From Bacteroides mediterraneensis (GTDB lineage: Bacteria > Bacteroidota > Bacteroidia > Bacteroidales > Bacteroidaceae): a stretch of 64,000 nt of DNA. This document shows, in pieces, positions 44,803 through 52,705 of the stretch. Positions within the stretch are counted from its first letter, which is position 1, and each line of letters starts with the position of its first letter. The stretch is from assembly GCF_900128455.1 (NCBI RefSeq), contig NZ_LT635783.1, positions 3,718,359-3,782,358 of the forward strand, read 5' to 3'. The position numbers and the translations under genes were made by a program. A model generated the notes under the pieces. It saw only the letters and a list, made by a program, of their open reading frames with translations. It was not told where the DNA came from and did not search any database.

Positions 44803-45576
44803 ATGAAAGCGAGGATGCATTTTAAGTACATAGCACTTGTACACATATTTCTGTCAGTAACTGTAACAGTCATCATTTGTTGTTTTGTTTCTTGCGGAAC
44901 GACAAATATGACCACATACCGTAATGGTTATATTGTGGATGCAAAAGGAAAAGTTGTGGGCTATTATGCCAATGGATACATTTTTGATAATGAAAGAAAA
45001 GTCAAAGGGAATTATTCCAACGGATATGTCTATGATGAGAACAAAGAAATAATCGCAACTTATGCAAATGGATATATAAAGTCAGCCAAGCATAGGGAGA
45101 ACGGTTGGTACCGCATCATAGACGGACAAAAAGACAGCATAGCTTCCCGACCAATTGTTACTGTAAAGGAATTTGCCAGCTTACGGCTGGACAACGACTT
45201 CTTCGGAAAAGCGGTAATAACAGGAAGTGTAAGCAAGCATAAATTGCAGGCATGGGCAGATTCGACGGAACAGCTCATAGGCAAGCGGATAGGATTTGTA
45301 TTCAATGATTCCGTGATTACCGCGCCACGAATAAACATGAGGTTAGAAAGTGGGAATTTCCAAATATCGAATCCACATAATTATGACATGTTATCTTTAT
45401 ATAAAAGCTTGTTAAAAGAAAAGAAGGATTCTTTGGATGCTTTGTTCGAAGCCAACGGATGGGAAAATGATACGCTCTTTTTTAATCGGTTAAGCCAAGA
45501 AAAACAGGACTCAATTATAAACACATTGGACTATATTGATGCCTGTTCCATTGTAAAAGGATTTGAGAACAAATAA
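44803..45576 (+). CDS. Lipoprotein with four NGY repeats
   Basis: About 257 residues from the ATG at 44803; the frame runs back to a TTG at 44761 but this overlaps the previous gene. A hydrophobic signal ends in a lipobox-like CFVSC. Residues about 35-95 contain four 15-residue repeats of the form NGYI-D--GKVVG-YA (NGYIVDAKGKVVGYY, NGYIFDNERKVKGNY, NGYVYDENKEIIATY, NGYIKSAKHRENGWY), resembling MORN-like or beta-hairpin repeats. The remainder includes a segment (SVSKHKLQAWADSTEQLIGKR) like the substrate-handling domain seen in SecD-type proteins; this similarity is only by eye. It follows the previous gene by 17 bases. Confidence 0.82.
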   Translation: MKARMHFKYIALVHIFLSVTVTVIICCFVSCGTTNMTTYRNGYIVDAKGKVVGYYANGYIFDNERKVKGNYSNGYVYDENKEIIATYANGYIKSAKHRENGWYRIIDGQKDSIASRPIVTVKEFASLRLDNDFFGKAVITGSVSKHKLQAWADSTEQLIGKRIGFVFNDSVITAPRINMRLESGNFQISNPHNYDMLSLYKSLLKEKKDSLDALFEANGWENDTLFFNRLSQEKQDSIINTLDYIDACSIVKGFENK

Positions 45577-45591
45577 ATAAAACCAGAAGAA

Positions 45592-46284
45592 ATGAGAATA
45601 AAATTATTTGCATTGACAATCAGCCTATTGACCACTATTTCGTTACAAGCACAGACAAATGAGTGCTACATCGAAGTGACGGGTACATCGGAAATAGAAA
45701 TCGTACCCGACAAAATCCATTATCTGATTGAAATCCGTGAATACTTCGAGGAAGAATTCGACGGCAAATCGAAGCCCGAAGAATACCATACCAAAGTGCC
45801 TTTGTCAGAGATAGAGCAAGGATTGAGAGAAGCTCTTGATAAGGCAGGTATTCCGCAAAATGCTATCCGGACACAAGAAATCGGTGACTATTGGCGGCAG
45901 CAAGGGCAAGACTTTTTGGTCTCTAAAAAATTCGACATTACCTTGACAGACTTCAATCAGATTAATGAAATCGTCAAACGCATCGACACGAAAGGCATCC
46001 ACACCATGCGCATCGGCGAATTGGAGAACAAAGATATGCTTGCCTATCACCAAAAGGGGAAGATTGAAGCATTGAAAGCCGCCCAACGGAAAGCTACTTA
46101 TTTGGTGGAGGCATTAGGCAAGAAATTGGGCAACGTGATACGCATTGTGGAAGAAGGGAGCAGCAATGCTTTTCCATTTGCGCAAAGCAACGTTCTGGCA
46201 TCCGATGCCGCTTCATTCGACAACTTCCGTACCATTAAGAAGAACTATTCCATGCTGGTGCGCTTTGAGATTGCAGATAGATAA
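45592..46284 (+). CDS. SIMPL-domain (DUF541) periplasmic protein
   Basis: A 230-residue protein with a signal peptide ending LQAQ at about residue 21. The mature part is a SIMPL domain: CYIEVTGTSEIEIVPDKIHYLIEI is the typical first strand pair and KGKIEALKAAQRKATYLVEALGKKLG is the conserved helix before the last strands. SIMPL proteins are periplasmic oligomers of poorly known function, linked to envelope stress. It follows the NGY lipoprotein by 15 bases. Confidence 0.92.
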   Translation: MRIKLFALTISLLTTISLQAQTNECYIEVTGTSEIEIVPDKIHYLIEIREYFEEEFDGKSKPEEYHTKVPLSEIEQGLREALDKAGIPQNAIRTQEIGDYWRQQGQDFLVSKKFDITLTDFNQINEIVKRIDTKGIHTMRIGELENKDMLAYHQKGKIEALKAAQRKATYLVEALGKKLGNVIRIVEEGSSNAFPFAQSNVLASDAASFDNFRTIKKNYSMLVRFEIADR

Positions 46285-46403
46285 TAAAATCTGGAGTTTA
46301 GTGAGCTAAATATTCTTAAAACGGATAAATTCCATATAGTAAGATATCTATCAGAAGGGGAATTATATACCTTTGTCAGCAGTAAAACCACAAAAGTGCG
46401 ATT

Positions 46404-47048
46404 ATGAAAAGAAATGGTGTATTATTTTTACTGTTATGTTCAATCTGTTTCCTGATGGCAGGTTGTATGGATGACGATACGCCGAAAGACAAAGTGGAAA
46501 CGATGGATGCTGAGGTTTCTCCCATGACCTATATTGACAGTCCTGTCATGTCAAGTTACCCGATTGAAGGCATGTGGGTAAAGGTTGGAAATGCTGATTT
46601 CGAATATATGGACTTCAACGAAATAGCCGGATTTAAGTATGACCGTGGATACGCCTATAAGTTACAGATAGAGCGGACAACCTTGGGAAATCCTCCGGCA
46701 GATGGCAGCGGATATACTTATAAGCTGGTGAAAGAACTGTCAAAAGAAGAGGCTGAAAGTACACGTGACACCATCAGTCTGTTTGTATCGGCAAAAGAAG
46801 GAATATATGATTGGAATGATTGGGGTAACAGTGACCTTCAAGCACCTTGTATGAAAATACGTGAATCTGAAAAGGATGCATGGACGAATGTTCCGTTCAA
46901 TAAAATAGAAGGTTTTACTTACGAAAAAGGATATGATTATGAGCTGCGAGTAGAGAAAATAGTCCTCTCAGCCCATCCTAAAGATACAAGGTGTCAGACA
47001 ACACAATATGTACTGCAAGAAATCATTTCTCAAACAAATGGTGAATAA
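46404..47048 (+). CDS. DUF4377-like lipoprotein with a duplicated domain
   Basis: A 214-residue lipoprotein; the lipobox is LMAGC at about residue 21. Two similar segments follow: MWVKVGNADFEYMDFNEIAG with FKYDRGYAYKLQIERT, and PCMKIRESEKDAWTNVPFNK with FTYEKGYDYELRVEKI. The GF-Y--GY-Y-L-VE pattern is the DUF4377 signature, so the protein is a tandem duplication. Function unknown. A TACCTTTG at 46368-46375 could be its promoter -7 box. Confidence 0.87.
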   Translation: MKRNGVLFLLLCSICFLMAGCMDDDTPKDKVETMDAEVSPMTYIDSPVMSSYPIEGMWVKVGNADFEYMDFNEIAGFKYDRGYAYKLQIERTTLGNPPADGSGYTYKLVKELSKEEAESTRDTISLFVSAKEGIYDWNDWGNSDLQAPCMKIRESEKDAWTNVPFNKIEGFTYEKGYDYELRVEKIVLSAHPKDTRCQTTQYVLQEIISQTNGE

Positions 47049-47064
47049 AAATCGTTGAATTGTC

Positions 47065-47757
47065 ATGGCTGATTTTTTAGTAGAAAAGTTTTCCTTGTTT
47101 TCCTTTTTCAGATGCGTGTTATGTATATGTATTTTCGCTTTCTTTTGTGTGAAGGCGAAAGCGCAAGAAGATAATCCGCACCATAATGTAGGTTTGACCG
47201 CAGCCTTGACTTCCGGTGACACGTGGCAGCTTGAAGCTTCTTATCACTGGTTGCCTGTACCTTATGTGGGAATTGGTAGTGGCATTGGCTTTTGGAAACA
47301 ATTCAGTTCTGCTTGCGTTCCAAGTGGCAAATATTGGAAAGTCAATGAAGATTATCAGGAACTCTCAGACTTATACTTTCATCCGTCGATACTCTTGATT
47401 TCGCCTACAATCATCAAAAAAGAAGATTTTTCAGTCCACATGACTGCAGAAACAGGATTGATAATGAATATTCCATATGATAAGGCTTGCATCGACATTT
47501 GCAAAGACGAGTATTACATTCCTTATGAGCAAAAGTATATCAGTAATAAGAGAGGGAATTGGTGCTTTTATGATATTAGGGTAGGCATTGCTATAAAAAT
47601 CGATCCGCTAATGATAACTGTCGGTTACATATTTTCCAATTTAGACGTTTTTGCCATGCGCAGGAATATGAAATATGACAATACATTATTGGGGTATTTT
47701 TATCCCAAAGCAGAGAAAATACACGGTAGCTACGTGACAATCTCATTTGCATTTTAG
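47065..47757 (+). CDS. Probable outer-membrane beta-barrel protein
   Basis: A 230-residue protein with a signal peptide-like hydrophobic start ending VKAKAQ at about residue 34. The mature part is rich in alternating aromatic strands (VGLTAALTSGDTWQLEASYHW, YVGIGSGIGFWKQF, MITVGYIFSNL) and ends in VTISFAF, the C-terminal aromatic signature of barrel proteins. A small porin-like or adhesin-like barrel is likely. It closes the envelope block and is followed by a convergent terminator. Confidence 0.8.
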   Translation: MADFLVEKFSLFSFFRCVLCICIFAFFCVKAKAQEDNPHHNVGLTAALTSGDTWQLEASYHWLPVPYVGIGSGIGFWKQFSSACVPSGKYWKVNEDYQELSDLYFHPSILLISPTIIKKEDFSVHMTAETGLIMNIPYDKACIDICKDEYYIPYEQKYISNKRGNWCFYDIRVGIAIKIDPLMITVGYIFSNLDVFAMRRNMKYDNTLLGYFYPKAEKIHGSYVTISFAF

Positions 47758-47792
47758 ATGTTATAATGGAGCAATCTATAAGAAAAAAGGAT

Positions 47793-47841
47793 GAAAAGTC
47801 GGAATATGAATTGAATCTTCTTACTCCGACTTTTCTCTTTT
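47793..47841. terminator. Bidirectional terminator between convergent blocks of Island 2
   Basis: GAAAAGTCGGA (47793-47803) and TCCGACTTTTC (47825-47835) make a perfect 11-bp stem, followed by T-rich sequence on the plus strand. Confidence 0.75.
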
Positions 47842-47846
47842 TATTT

Positions 47847-48566
47847 TTATGGATTAGCAATCTTGTCAGCTTCCCTTTTCAATTGCTTTGCCTGTTCATT
47901 GAGCAACCTTGCCCGTTCCAAGGCTTCCGCCTGCTTGCGGCAACGTTCTTCAAAGTTTAACACCGAATCCGTCAGGCTGCGGATGAAACGCCCGTCCCGC
48001 TGCCACTTGAATTTTTTCTCCAGCCATTCAAGGGTGGTGCCGTCTGCCTGCCCCTGCATTAGCAGGAAGCGGTATTTCATGTCGTTGTCCTGCAACTGTC
48101 CCATCCGTTCTGCCAGACGGACATTCAGGTACAGGGAAGCGGCGCAGACAATCAGACCTGCCGAAAAGAGGAACAGTCTTGGACGTACCCACGAAGCGAC
48201 CCTGTTGTAAATCCGCCGGTAAAACGGTAAAGGAGCGGCTTCCTCCCTCTCCGTCCTGTAAGCGTTCAGGGTCTTGACCATTACATTGAAGCAACGGTAG
48301 GTTTCCAACGCTATTCTCTTGGTGTCCTCAATGTGCTTCTGCTGACCTTGCATCTCGTCCCTTATGTTGTCAAGTCGGCTTTGGACTGCCTGTAACTCTT
48401 TTTCGGGAATCGCCGGGTTCCTGCGTAACTCCGACAATGTCCGTTCGATGACATCCAGCCTTTCGAGCGTTTCTTCCCGACTGGCTGGCGTTACCTGCGC
48501 TTCCTGCTTCTCCTTCAGTTCCGTGACCATGGAGAGAAGCCCCTCTAAAATCAAATTTTCTTCCAT
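47847..48566 (-). CDS. Coiled-coil protein with one membrane segment, linked to the relaxase gene
   Basis: A 239-residue protein: residues 1-95 are coiled coil (LERLDVIERTLSELRRNP), a membrane helix lies at about 135-155 (LFLFSAGLIVCAASLYLNV), and another coiled coil closes the protein (FEERCRKQAEALERARLLNEQAKQL). It starts six bases after the relaxase stop. A role in docking the relaxosome at the membrane is plausible from topology and context; I do not recognise a named family. Confidence 0.82.
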   Translation of the reverse strand: MEENLILEGLLSMVTELKEKQEAQVTPASREETLERLDVIERTLSELRRNPAIPEKELQAVQSRLDNIRDEMQGQQKHIEDTKRIALETYRCFNVMVKTLNAYRTEREEAAPLPFYRRIYNRVASWVRPRLFLFSAGLIVCAASLYLNVRLAERMGQLQDNDMKYRFLLMQGQADGTTLEWLEKKFKWQRDGRFIRSLTDSVLNFEERCRKQAEALERARLLNEQAKQLKREADKIANP

Positions 48567-48572
48567 ATCCGT

Positions 48573-49502
48573 TTACAGTTTAAGTTGTCTTTTCTTTTTC
48601 TTCTTCTTTTTTCTCAGATTCCAGTCAATTTCTTCGTCCGATGGAGCAGACGGCGAAACATCAAACAGGCTGAACAAGCCGCCCATTGAAGGGCTGTCGT
48701 TCCTTTGCGGTGTTTGCTCAGGCTCCAAAATAGGTGCGGAAAATATCTGCTGCCGACTATTTTCTGTGGTATCCATTCCTGCGTTCCCGAAATGCTTATC
48801 CAGCTTGGAGAAGCTGAAGCTGCGGTCTATCTCCGAACCCTTGAACGTGTATCCGCCTTTGGAAAAGGAAATGCCCTGTATCTCGCCCGTCTGCCCTTTG
48901 CATTTGAACCGGATGGTGATTCCCTTTTCCGCCAGCCGCTCCTGCAACTGCTTCCAGTTCCGGGATTTGCCGATTTCATTTTTCACAGCCGTGTAAATCT
49001 CGTACTTCGACTTGTCCGGCTCCTTCAACCTATGCTGCTTCACCCGCTCTTTCCCCTTGGCGAAATAAAGCCCGTGTTTGGCTTTCAGCTTCTTGCACAC
49101 CTGCTCGTTACGGTACATGTCGTTCCGGTCAGAAATGGTCTTGCCGTCGTTGCCTACGCGGTTGAACACGATATGCACGTGCGGATGTTCCCTGTCCTGG
49201 TGGCGCACGATGATGTACTGCGTGTCGGTGATTTTCATCTCACGCATGTATTCCTGCGCCAGTTGCACCATCTTCTCGTCCGTCAGCCGGGGCGCGTCCG
49301 CTGCCGAATAGCTCAGCGCGATATGCCCGACGGGTTTGCCCAAGCGCGGGTTCATGGAGGCTTGCGCGAGGAAGCTGCGGACGATGTCCTGCCTGCTTTC
49401 CGCCAGCACCCCGTCCGCATGGAGCAGCACCGCCTGCTGCTTGCCCAGCACATAGTCCACACAGCCCTTAAACCCGCTTCCTTTCCTTATTTTTCCAATC
49501 AT
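48573..49502 (-). CDS. Relaxase/mobilization nuclease of Island 2
   Basis: A 309-residue relaxase of the Bacteroides mobilizable-element type. The start MIGKIRKGSGFKGCVDYVLG contains the probable catalytic Tyr region, and motif III is intact: RHQDREHPHVHIVFNRV with paired histidines near residue 120. The C-terminal part is charged, ending in a lysine tract. It should nick oriT and lead transfer by a helper conjugation system. Its start overlaps the MobC gene by 35 bases. Confidence 0.92.
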   Translation of the reverse strand: MIGKIRKGSGFKGCVDYVLGKQQAVLLHADGVLAESRQDIVRSFLAQASMNPRLGKPVGHIALSYSAADAPRLTDEKMVQLAQEYMREMKITDTQYIIVRHQDREHPHVHIVFNRVGNDGKTISDRNDMYRNEQVCKKLKAKHGLYFAKGKERVKQHRLKEPDKSKYEIYTAVKNEIGKSRNWKQLQERLAEKGITIRFKCKGQTGEIQGISFSKGGYTFKGSEIDRSFSFSKLDKHFGNAGMDTTENSRQQIFSAPILEPEQTPQRNDSPSMGGLFSLFDVSPSAPSDEEIDWNLRKKKKKKKRQLKL

Positions 49503-49851
49503 CCGACAAATGGCTTATGATTTCTACTATCTTGTTCTTGAGCTTCACCAGTTCAACCGCCACCAGCGCGAAGCCCCCGGTATTTGCCCGGTGCGCCAGT
49601 TGGTTGATGTTGTTGGCTTCGCCCGCCAGCTTGCGGAGGGTGTCCGCGTCCTGCCTGTTCAGCCGGGGCGTCACCTGCGCCGCCACGACCGCCTGCCGCA
49701 CGTATTCGCTGACACGCATCCCGGCTTCGCCCGCCCGTTTCCTGACAGCGTAATACTGCAATTCGGTCAGCTTCGTGCTGACCACCCTTCTCTGCTTGTC
49801 TATCCGGCTCTTTGCCGGACGACCGCCCGGTTTGTTCCTTGTATCTGTCAT
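49468..49851 (-). CDS. mobC: MobC-like relaxosome accessory protein
   Basis: A 127-residue basic protein. The N-terminal part resembles a ribbon-helix-helix (VVSTKLTELQYYAVRKRAGEAGMRVSEYVR), and the LRKLAGEANNINQLAHRAN segment is the MobC signature. MobC proteins bind oriT and help the relaxase open the strands. Gene order mobC-relaxase with a 35-base overlap is normal for Bacteroides mobilizable units. Confidence 0.92.
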   Translation of the reverse strand: MTDTRNKPGGRPAKSRIDKQRRVVSTKLTELQYYAVRKRAGEAGMRVSEYVRQAVVAAQVTPRLNRQDADTLRKLAGEANNINQLAHRANTGGFALVAVELVKLKNKIVEIISHLSDDWKNKERKRV

Positions 49852-49920
49852 ACACTCTTGTCTTTAGAAGTTGTCTTGAAAATTGCGACCGACGGGAGCG
49901 GTTTCCCCTTTGCCGGGGCA

Positions 49921-49960
49921 AAGCAAGGCAGTTTCGGTCTACCGAAACATAACCTTGCTT
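49921..49960. other. Candidate oriT of Island 2
   Basis: Nested inverted repeats: AAGCAAGG (49921-49928) with CCTTGCTT (49953-49960) outside, and GTTTCGGT (49931-49938) with ACCGAAAC (49941-49948) inside. It lies 70-110 bases upstream of the mobC start, the usual oriT position. The nick site cannot be read from sequence alone. Confidence 0.55.
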
Positions 49961-50009
49961 CCCCAGAAAACCGATGCACCGCCGGAAGCCTCGCCTCACT
50001 CCGCAGGGC

Positions 50010-50939
50010 TTAGATTCCCCTGCCTTTCTTCCGCTCCCGCGCCGGATTCTGTCCGTTTTTCTGCTCCTGCTTCCTGCCGCACAAGTAGTCGTTCAAGTCG
50101 GAATATCCCCGGTAGTTGTGCGAGAAATCACGCACCCGCCAAGTATATTCCGCAGCGATGGCTTGCGTTGCCCGGAAGCCTGCCGCATCGTTGTCGAGCA
50201 GGCAGTGGATGCGCTCATACAGCCCCAATGCGTCAATGGCTTTCGGCACGTTGGCGGTGGAGTTGAGTATGATGTAGTCCTGCCTGTCAAGGTTGGGCAT
50301 GACGGGGCAGTTCTTCACCCGGAGCGTGAGGAACGAGAGGTAGTCCATGAACCCCTCGAACACCAGGCATTTTTCCCTCTGTTCCCCTTGTTGCCGGATG
50401 TGGGTGATGTCCTTCGGCGCGATGCAGCCCTTGAAGAAGGAGTTGCGCACCTCATAACCACCCGCCACATTCGGGAAACCGATGGCGAAGTAGGGCTTGC
50501 CGTTGTGGGTGAAGCGCAGTTCCCTGCATTCTCTTTTCGCCAGTTCGGTGTCGATGCCTCGCCCCTGCAAGTAACGGAGCAATGCCGGATGGGTGAGGTC
50601 GCGGACTTCCAACTGCCGGAAGCTCGGCTCTGACCTTTGCTGCCGAAAAGAGAAACTGACCGGGCGGACGAGCGGAGCCTGTTCCCCCATCCGTTCCAAG
50701 AGGTACGGCACATGGTCGGAGCCGTAGAGTTCCCCTGCCAGCGCAATGATGTTGCCGCCCTTGCCCAGCCCGAAATCATACCATTTATTAAGGTCGGTAT
50801 TGACCTTGAAGGACGCTTCGGTTTCCTCCCGTAGCGGTGACTTGTACCAAAGGTTTGCCCCCTGCCGCTTGACGGGGGAACAGCCTAAGCTGTGCAGATA
50901 GTCTGCAATGGATATTTTCTTTGCTTCTTCGATGTTCAT
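50010..50939 (-). CDS. Toprim-domain primase of Island 2
   Basis: About 309 residues from the ATG at 50939 (MNIEEAKKISIADYL); the frame is open to 50975. The N-terminal part resembles the CHC2-type primase domain in pattern (LWYKSPLREETEASFKVN and KWYDFGLGKGGNIIALAGE) but lacks most zinc cysteines. The middle has a Toprim-like set with CLVFEGFMDYLSFL and HCLLDNDAAGFRATQ. NBU-type elements carry similar primases that help establish the complementary strand after transfer. Confidence 0.88.
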   Translation of the reverse strand: MNIEEAKKISIADYLHSLGCSPVKRQGANLWYKSPLREETEASFKVNTDLNKWYDFGLGKGGNIIALAGELYGSDHVPYLLERMGEQAPLVRPVSFSFRQQRSEPSFRQLEVRDLTHPALLRYLQGRGIDTELAKRECRELRFTHNGKPYFAIGFPNVAGGYEVRNSFFKGCIAPKDITHIRQQGEQREKCLVFEGFMDYLSFLTLRVKNCPVMPNLDRQDYIILNSTANVPKAIDALGLYERIHCLLDNDAAGFRATQAIAAEYTWRVRDFSHNYRGYSDLNDYLCGRKQEQKNGQNPARERKKGRGI

Positions 50940-51105
50940 ACCATAGTCTTTTAGAGTGTCCGTTGAAGGAATCATTGAAAAGTGGCAGTCCCGTTTAGTC
51001 CGTCATATATATGCCCGTACCATACCAAACCTGCCTGCTGCCGATACCGGGAAACAAGCAGTCCGTTCCGCTTATATATATGCCCGGACTAAACCGGACC
51101 TGCGC
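50940..51105. other. Candidate replication origin or regulatory region
   Basis: This 166-base gap between the primase and ATPase genes holds two similar segments with ATATATATGCCCG (51006-51017 region and 51074-51086 region) and a 10-bp inverted repeat, GTTTAGTCCG (50993-51002) and CGGACTAAAC (51085-51094). Repeats between a RepA-like ATPase and a primase gene suggest an origin; a promoter/operator is the alternative. Confidence 0.55.
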
Positions 51106-52179
51106 TTAATAGTGGAAGTCGGGATTATAGCGGTAGCCCTTGCCCTCCTTCACAATCATGCGCTTTTTTACAAGGAATTGGTTCAGCGACACGAGGACAT
51201 TGCGCCCGCGCTCATAGCCGATGCTCGCGTAACCCTGCTTCAATGCCGCTATGACATTGGCATAGCCCTGCACGGTGCGTTTGCCGAAAGCGTTCTCCAA
51301 CGCCGTGCGGTGCTGCTGCTCGGTCAGTTCCGTTAGCGGGAAAGTTTTGTCCGGCTTGGACTGCTGGAACACATAGCCCTCCACGACTTCGGGCAGTGCG
51401 CTGTCGTTGATGCGGAAGGCAAACGGCTCGAAGTCACGGTCGCGGATGTGCATCGCCTTCACTTCGCTGATGTTGCTGTCCTGTGCGCTCTTGGTGACTT
51501 GCAGGACGGTTTCCGCCTTGTTGTTCAGTTCCGTGCCGATATGTCCTCTCACATTATCATCCCCTTTGTTCAGGTGCAGCACGGTATGGATGTGCAGGTT
51601 GTACCCGCTTGACCAGCGCATGAGCAGGTTTATCAGGTCGGTCGATTCGCCCGGGCTGTTGATGTCGTACATCAGGTCGCGGATGCCGTCAATGATGAGC
51701 AGCCCCACGTCGGGCATGTTCTCCAGCATGTAGCCGATAATCCGCTTCCGCATGTCGGGTGTCTGTTCCCGGAGCACGATGAATACAAAATCGTCCCGGT
51801 CTTGGTCGGTAGGCAGTCCGGCAAGCCGCAGGATGCGTTCCATCACCTTGTGGCAGTGGTATTTGCTCTGCTCGGTGTCCACGTAGAGTATCTTCCGTTT
51901 GTTCGGCGGCAGGCACGCCGAGTAGTGCAGCACCTCGTCGTTGGTCAGTGCCGCCGCTACGATGGCGGAAATGTTGAACGTCTTCTTGCTCTTGGCTTTG
52001 CCTGTGGACGCGCTGAAATTGCCCAGCGTCCCAATGGTGGAGCCATTCACCCAAAGGATTTCGGGCGGCACGTCGTAGGTGTCCGTCACTTTCAGGTGGA
52101 TGCTCTTCCAAAGGGCTGCGAAGTCCTCCTTCTTCATGGCGGAGGGCTGCATGGCTTCTGTCTTTCTTGTACCTTCCAT
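51106..52179 (-). CDS. RepA-like AAA/RecA-fold ATPase
   Basis: A 357-residue P-loop protein of the RepA/DnaB-helicase-like group. The nucleotide-binding loop is SASTGKAKSKKTF near residue 60, a relaxed Walker A; GLLIIDGIRDLMYDIN near residue 155 is Walker B; HTVLHLNKGDDNVRGHIGTEL fits the later RecA motifs. The C-terminal 70 residues may be a winged helix (GYERGRNVLVSLNQFLVKK). It is probably the replicative helicase or initiator of the excised circle. It is preceded by the helix-turn-helix gene with a short gap. Confidence 0.87.
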   Translation of the reverse strand: MEGTRKTEAMQPSAMKKEDFAALWKSIHLKVTDTYDVPPEILWVNGSTIGTLGNFSASTGKAKSKKTFNISAIVAAALTNDEVLHYSACLPPNKRKILYVDTEQSKYHCHKVMERILRLAGLPTDQDRDDFVFIVLREQTPDMRKRIIGYMLENMPDVGLLIIDGIRDLMYDINSPGESTDLINLLMRWSSGYNLHIHTVLHLNKGDDNVRGHIGTELNNKAETVLQVTKSAQDSNISEVKAMHIRDRDFEPFAFRINDSALPEVVEGYVFQQSKPDKTFPLTELTEQQHRTALENAFGKRTVQGYANVIAALKQGYASIGYERGRNVLVSLNQFLVKKRMIVKEGKGYRYNPDFHY

Positions 52180-52184
52180 AACCG

Positions 52185-52472
52185 TTATTTCTTTAATGGA
52201 CGGTTAAGGACATACTTCTGCGCTTCCTGTTCTATCTGCCCCTTGGTCTTTACCGGGTTTTGGCGTAGCCATGCCTCCAGTTCGGACTTCTCGAAATAGA
52301 GCATCTTCCCCTGCGGCTTGTAGTGGGGAATCAGGTTGCCCGAAGTCAGCTTGTAGAGATAGCTTTTCGACAGGCAGAGGAATGCGCTCGCTTCGTCGAA
52401 GCTAAGCACATTCTTGGTCATAAACAACATTCTTTCGAGTTCTTCCACTCGCATTTCCAAAGTCTTTTCCAT
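52185..52472 (-). CDS. Excisionase-like helix-turn-helix protein
   Basis: About 95 residues from the ATG at 52472 (MEKTLEMRVEELERML); the open frame extends to 52571 but the extra residues look non-coding. The HTH_17 region is SFDEASAFLCLSKSYLYKLTSGNLIPHYKPQGKMLYF, followed by KSELEAWL, the classic excisionase pattern. It likely controls excision or the rep genes. It ends five bases before the ATPase gene. Confidence 0.87.
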   Translation of the reverse strand: MEKTLEMRVEELERMLFMTKNVLSFDEASAFLCLSKSYLYKLTSGNLIPHYKPQGKMLYFEKSELEAWLRQNPVKTKGQIEQEAQKYVLNRPLKK

Positions 52473-52705
52473 ATTGTCTTTAACTTTTCGGTGATACAAT
52501 ATGAAGGTGCGCACCCTCGTTTCTTTTTTGATGGGGCAAAAATCGGCATCTTCCAAAACTTCAACACACAAGTTACGGGTAACTCACGTGAAATATTTTC
52601 TGTTTTGACCTATGCAGACGTACCGCATCGTTTTGTTAACGGGGGCAAAGTTAAGGGCTTGGAAATGAAGACTAATTGAGCTTTGTTTGACCGCTCAGAC
52701 TATGC

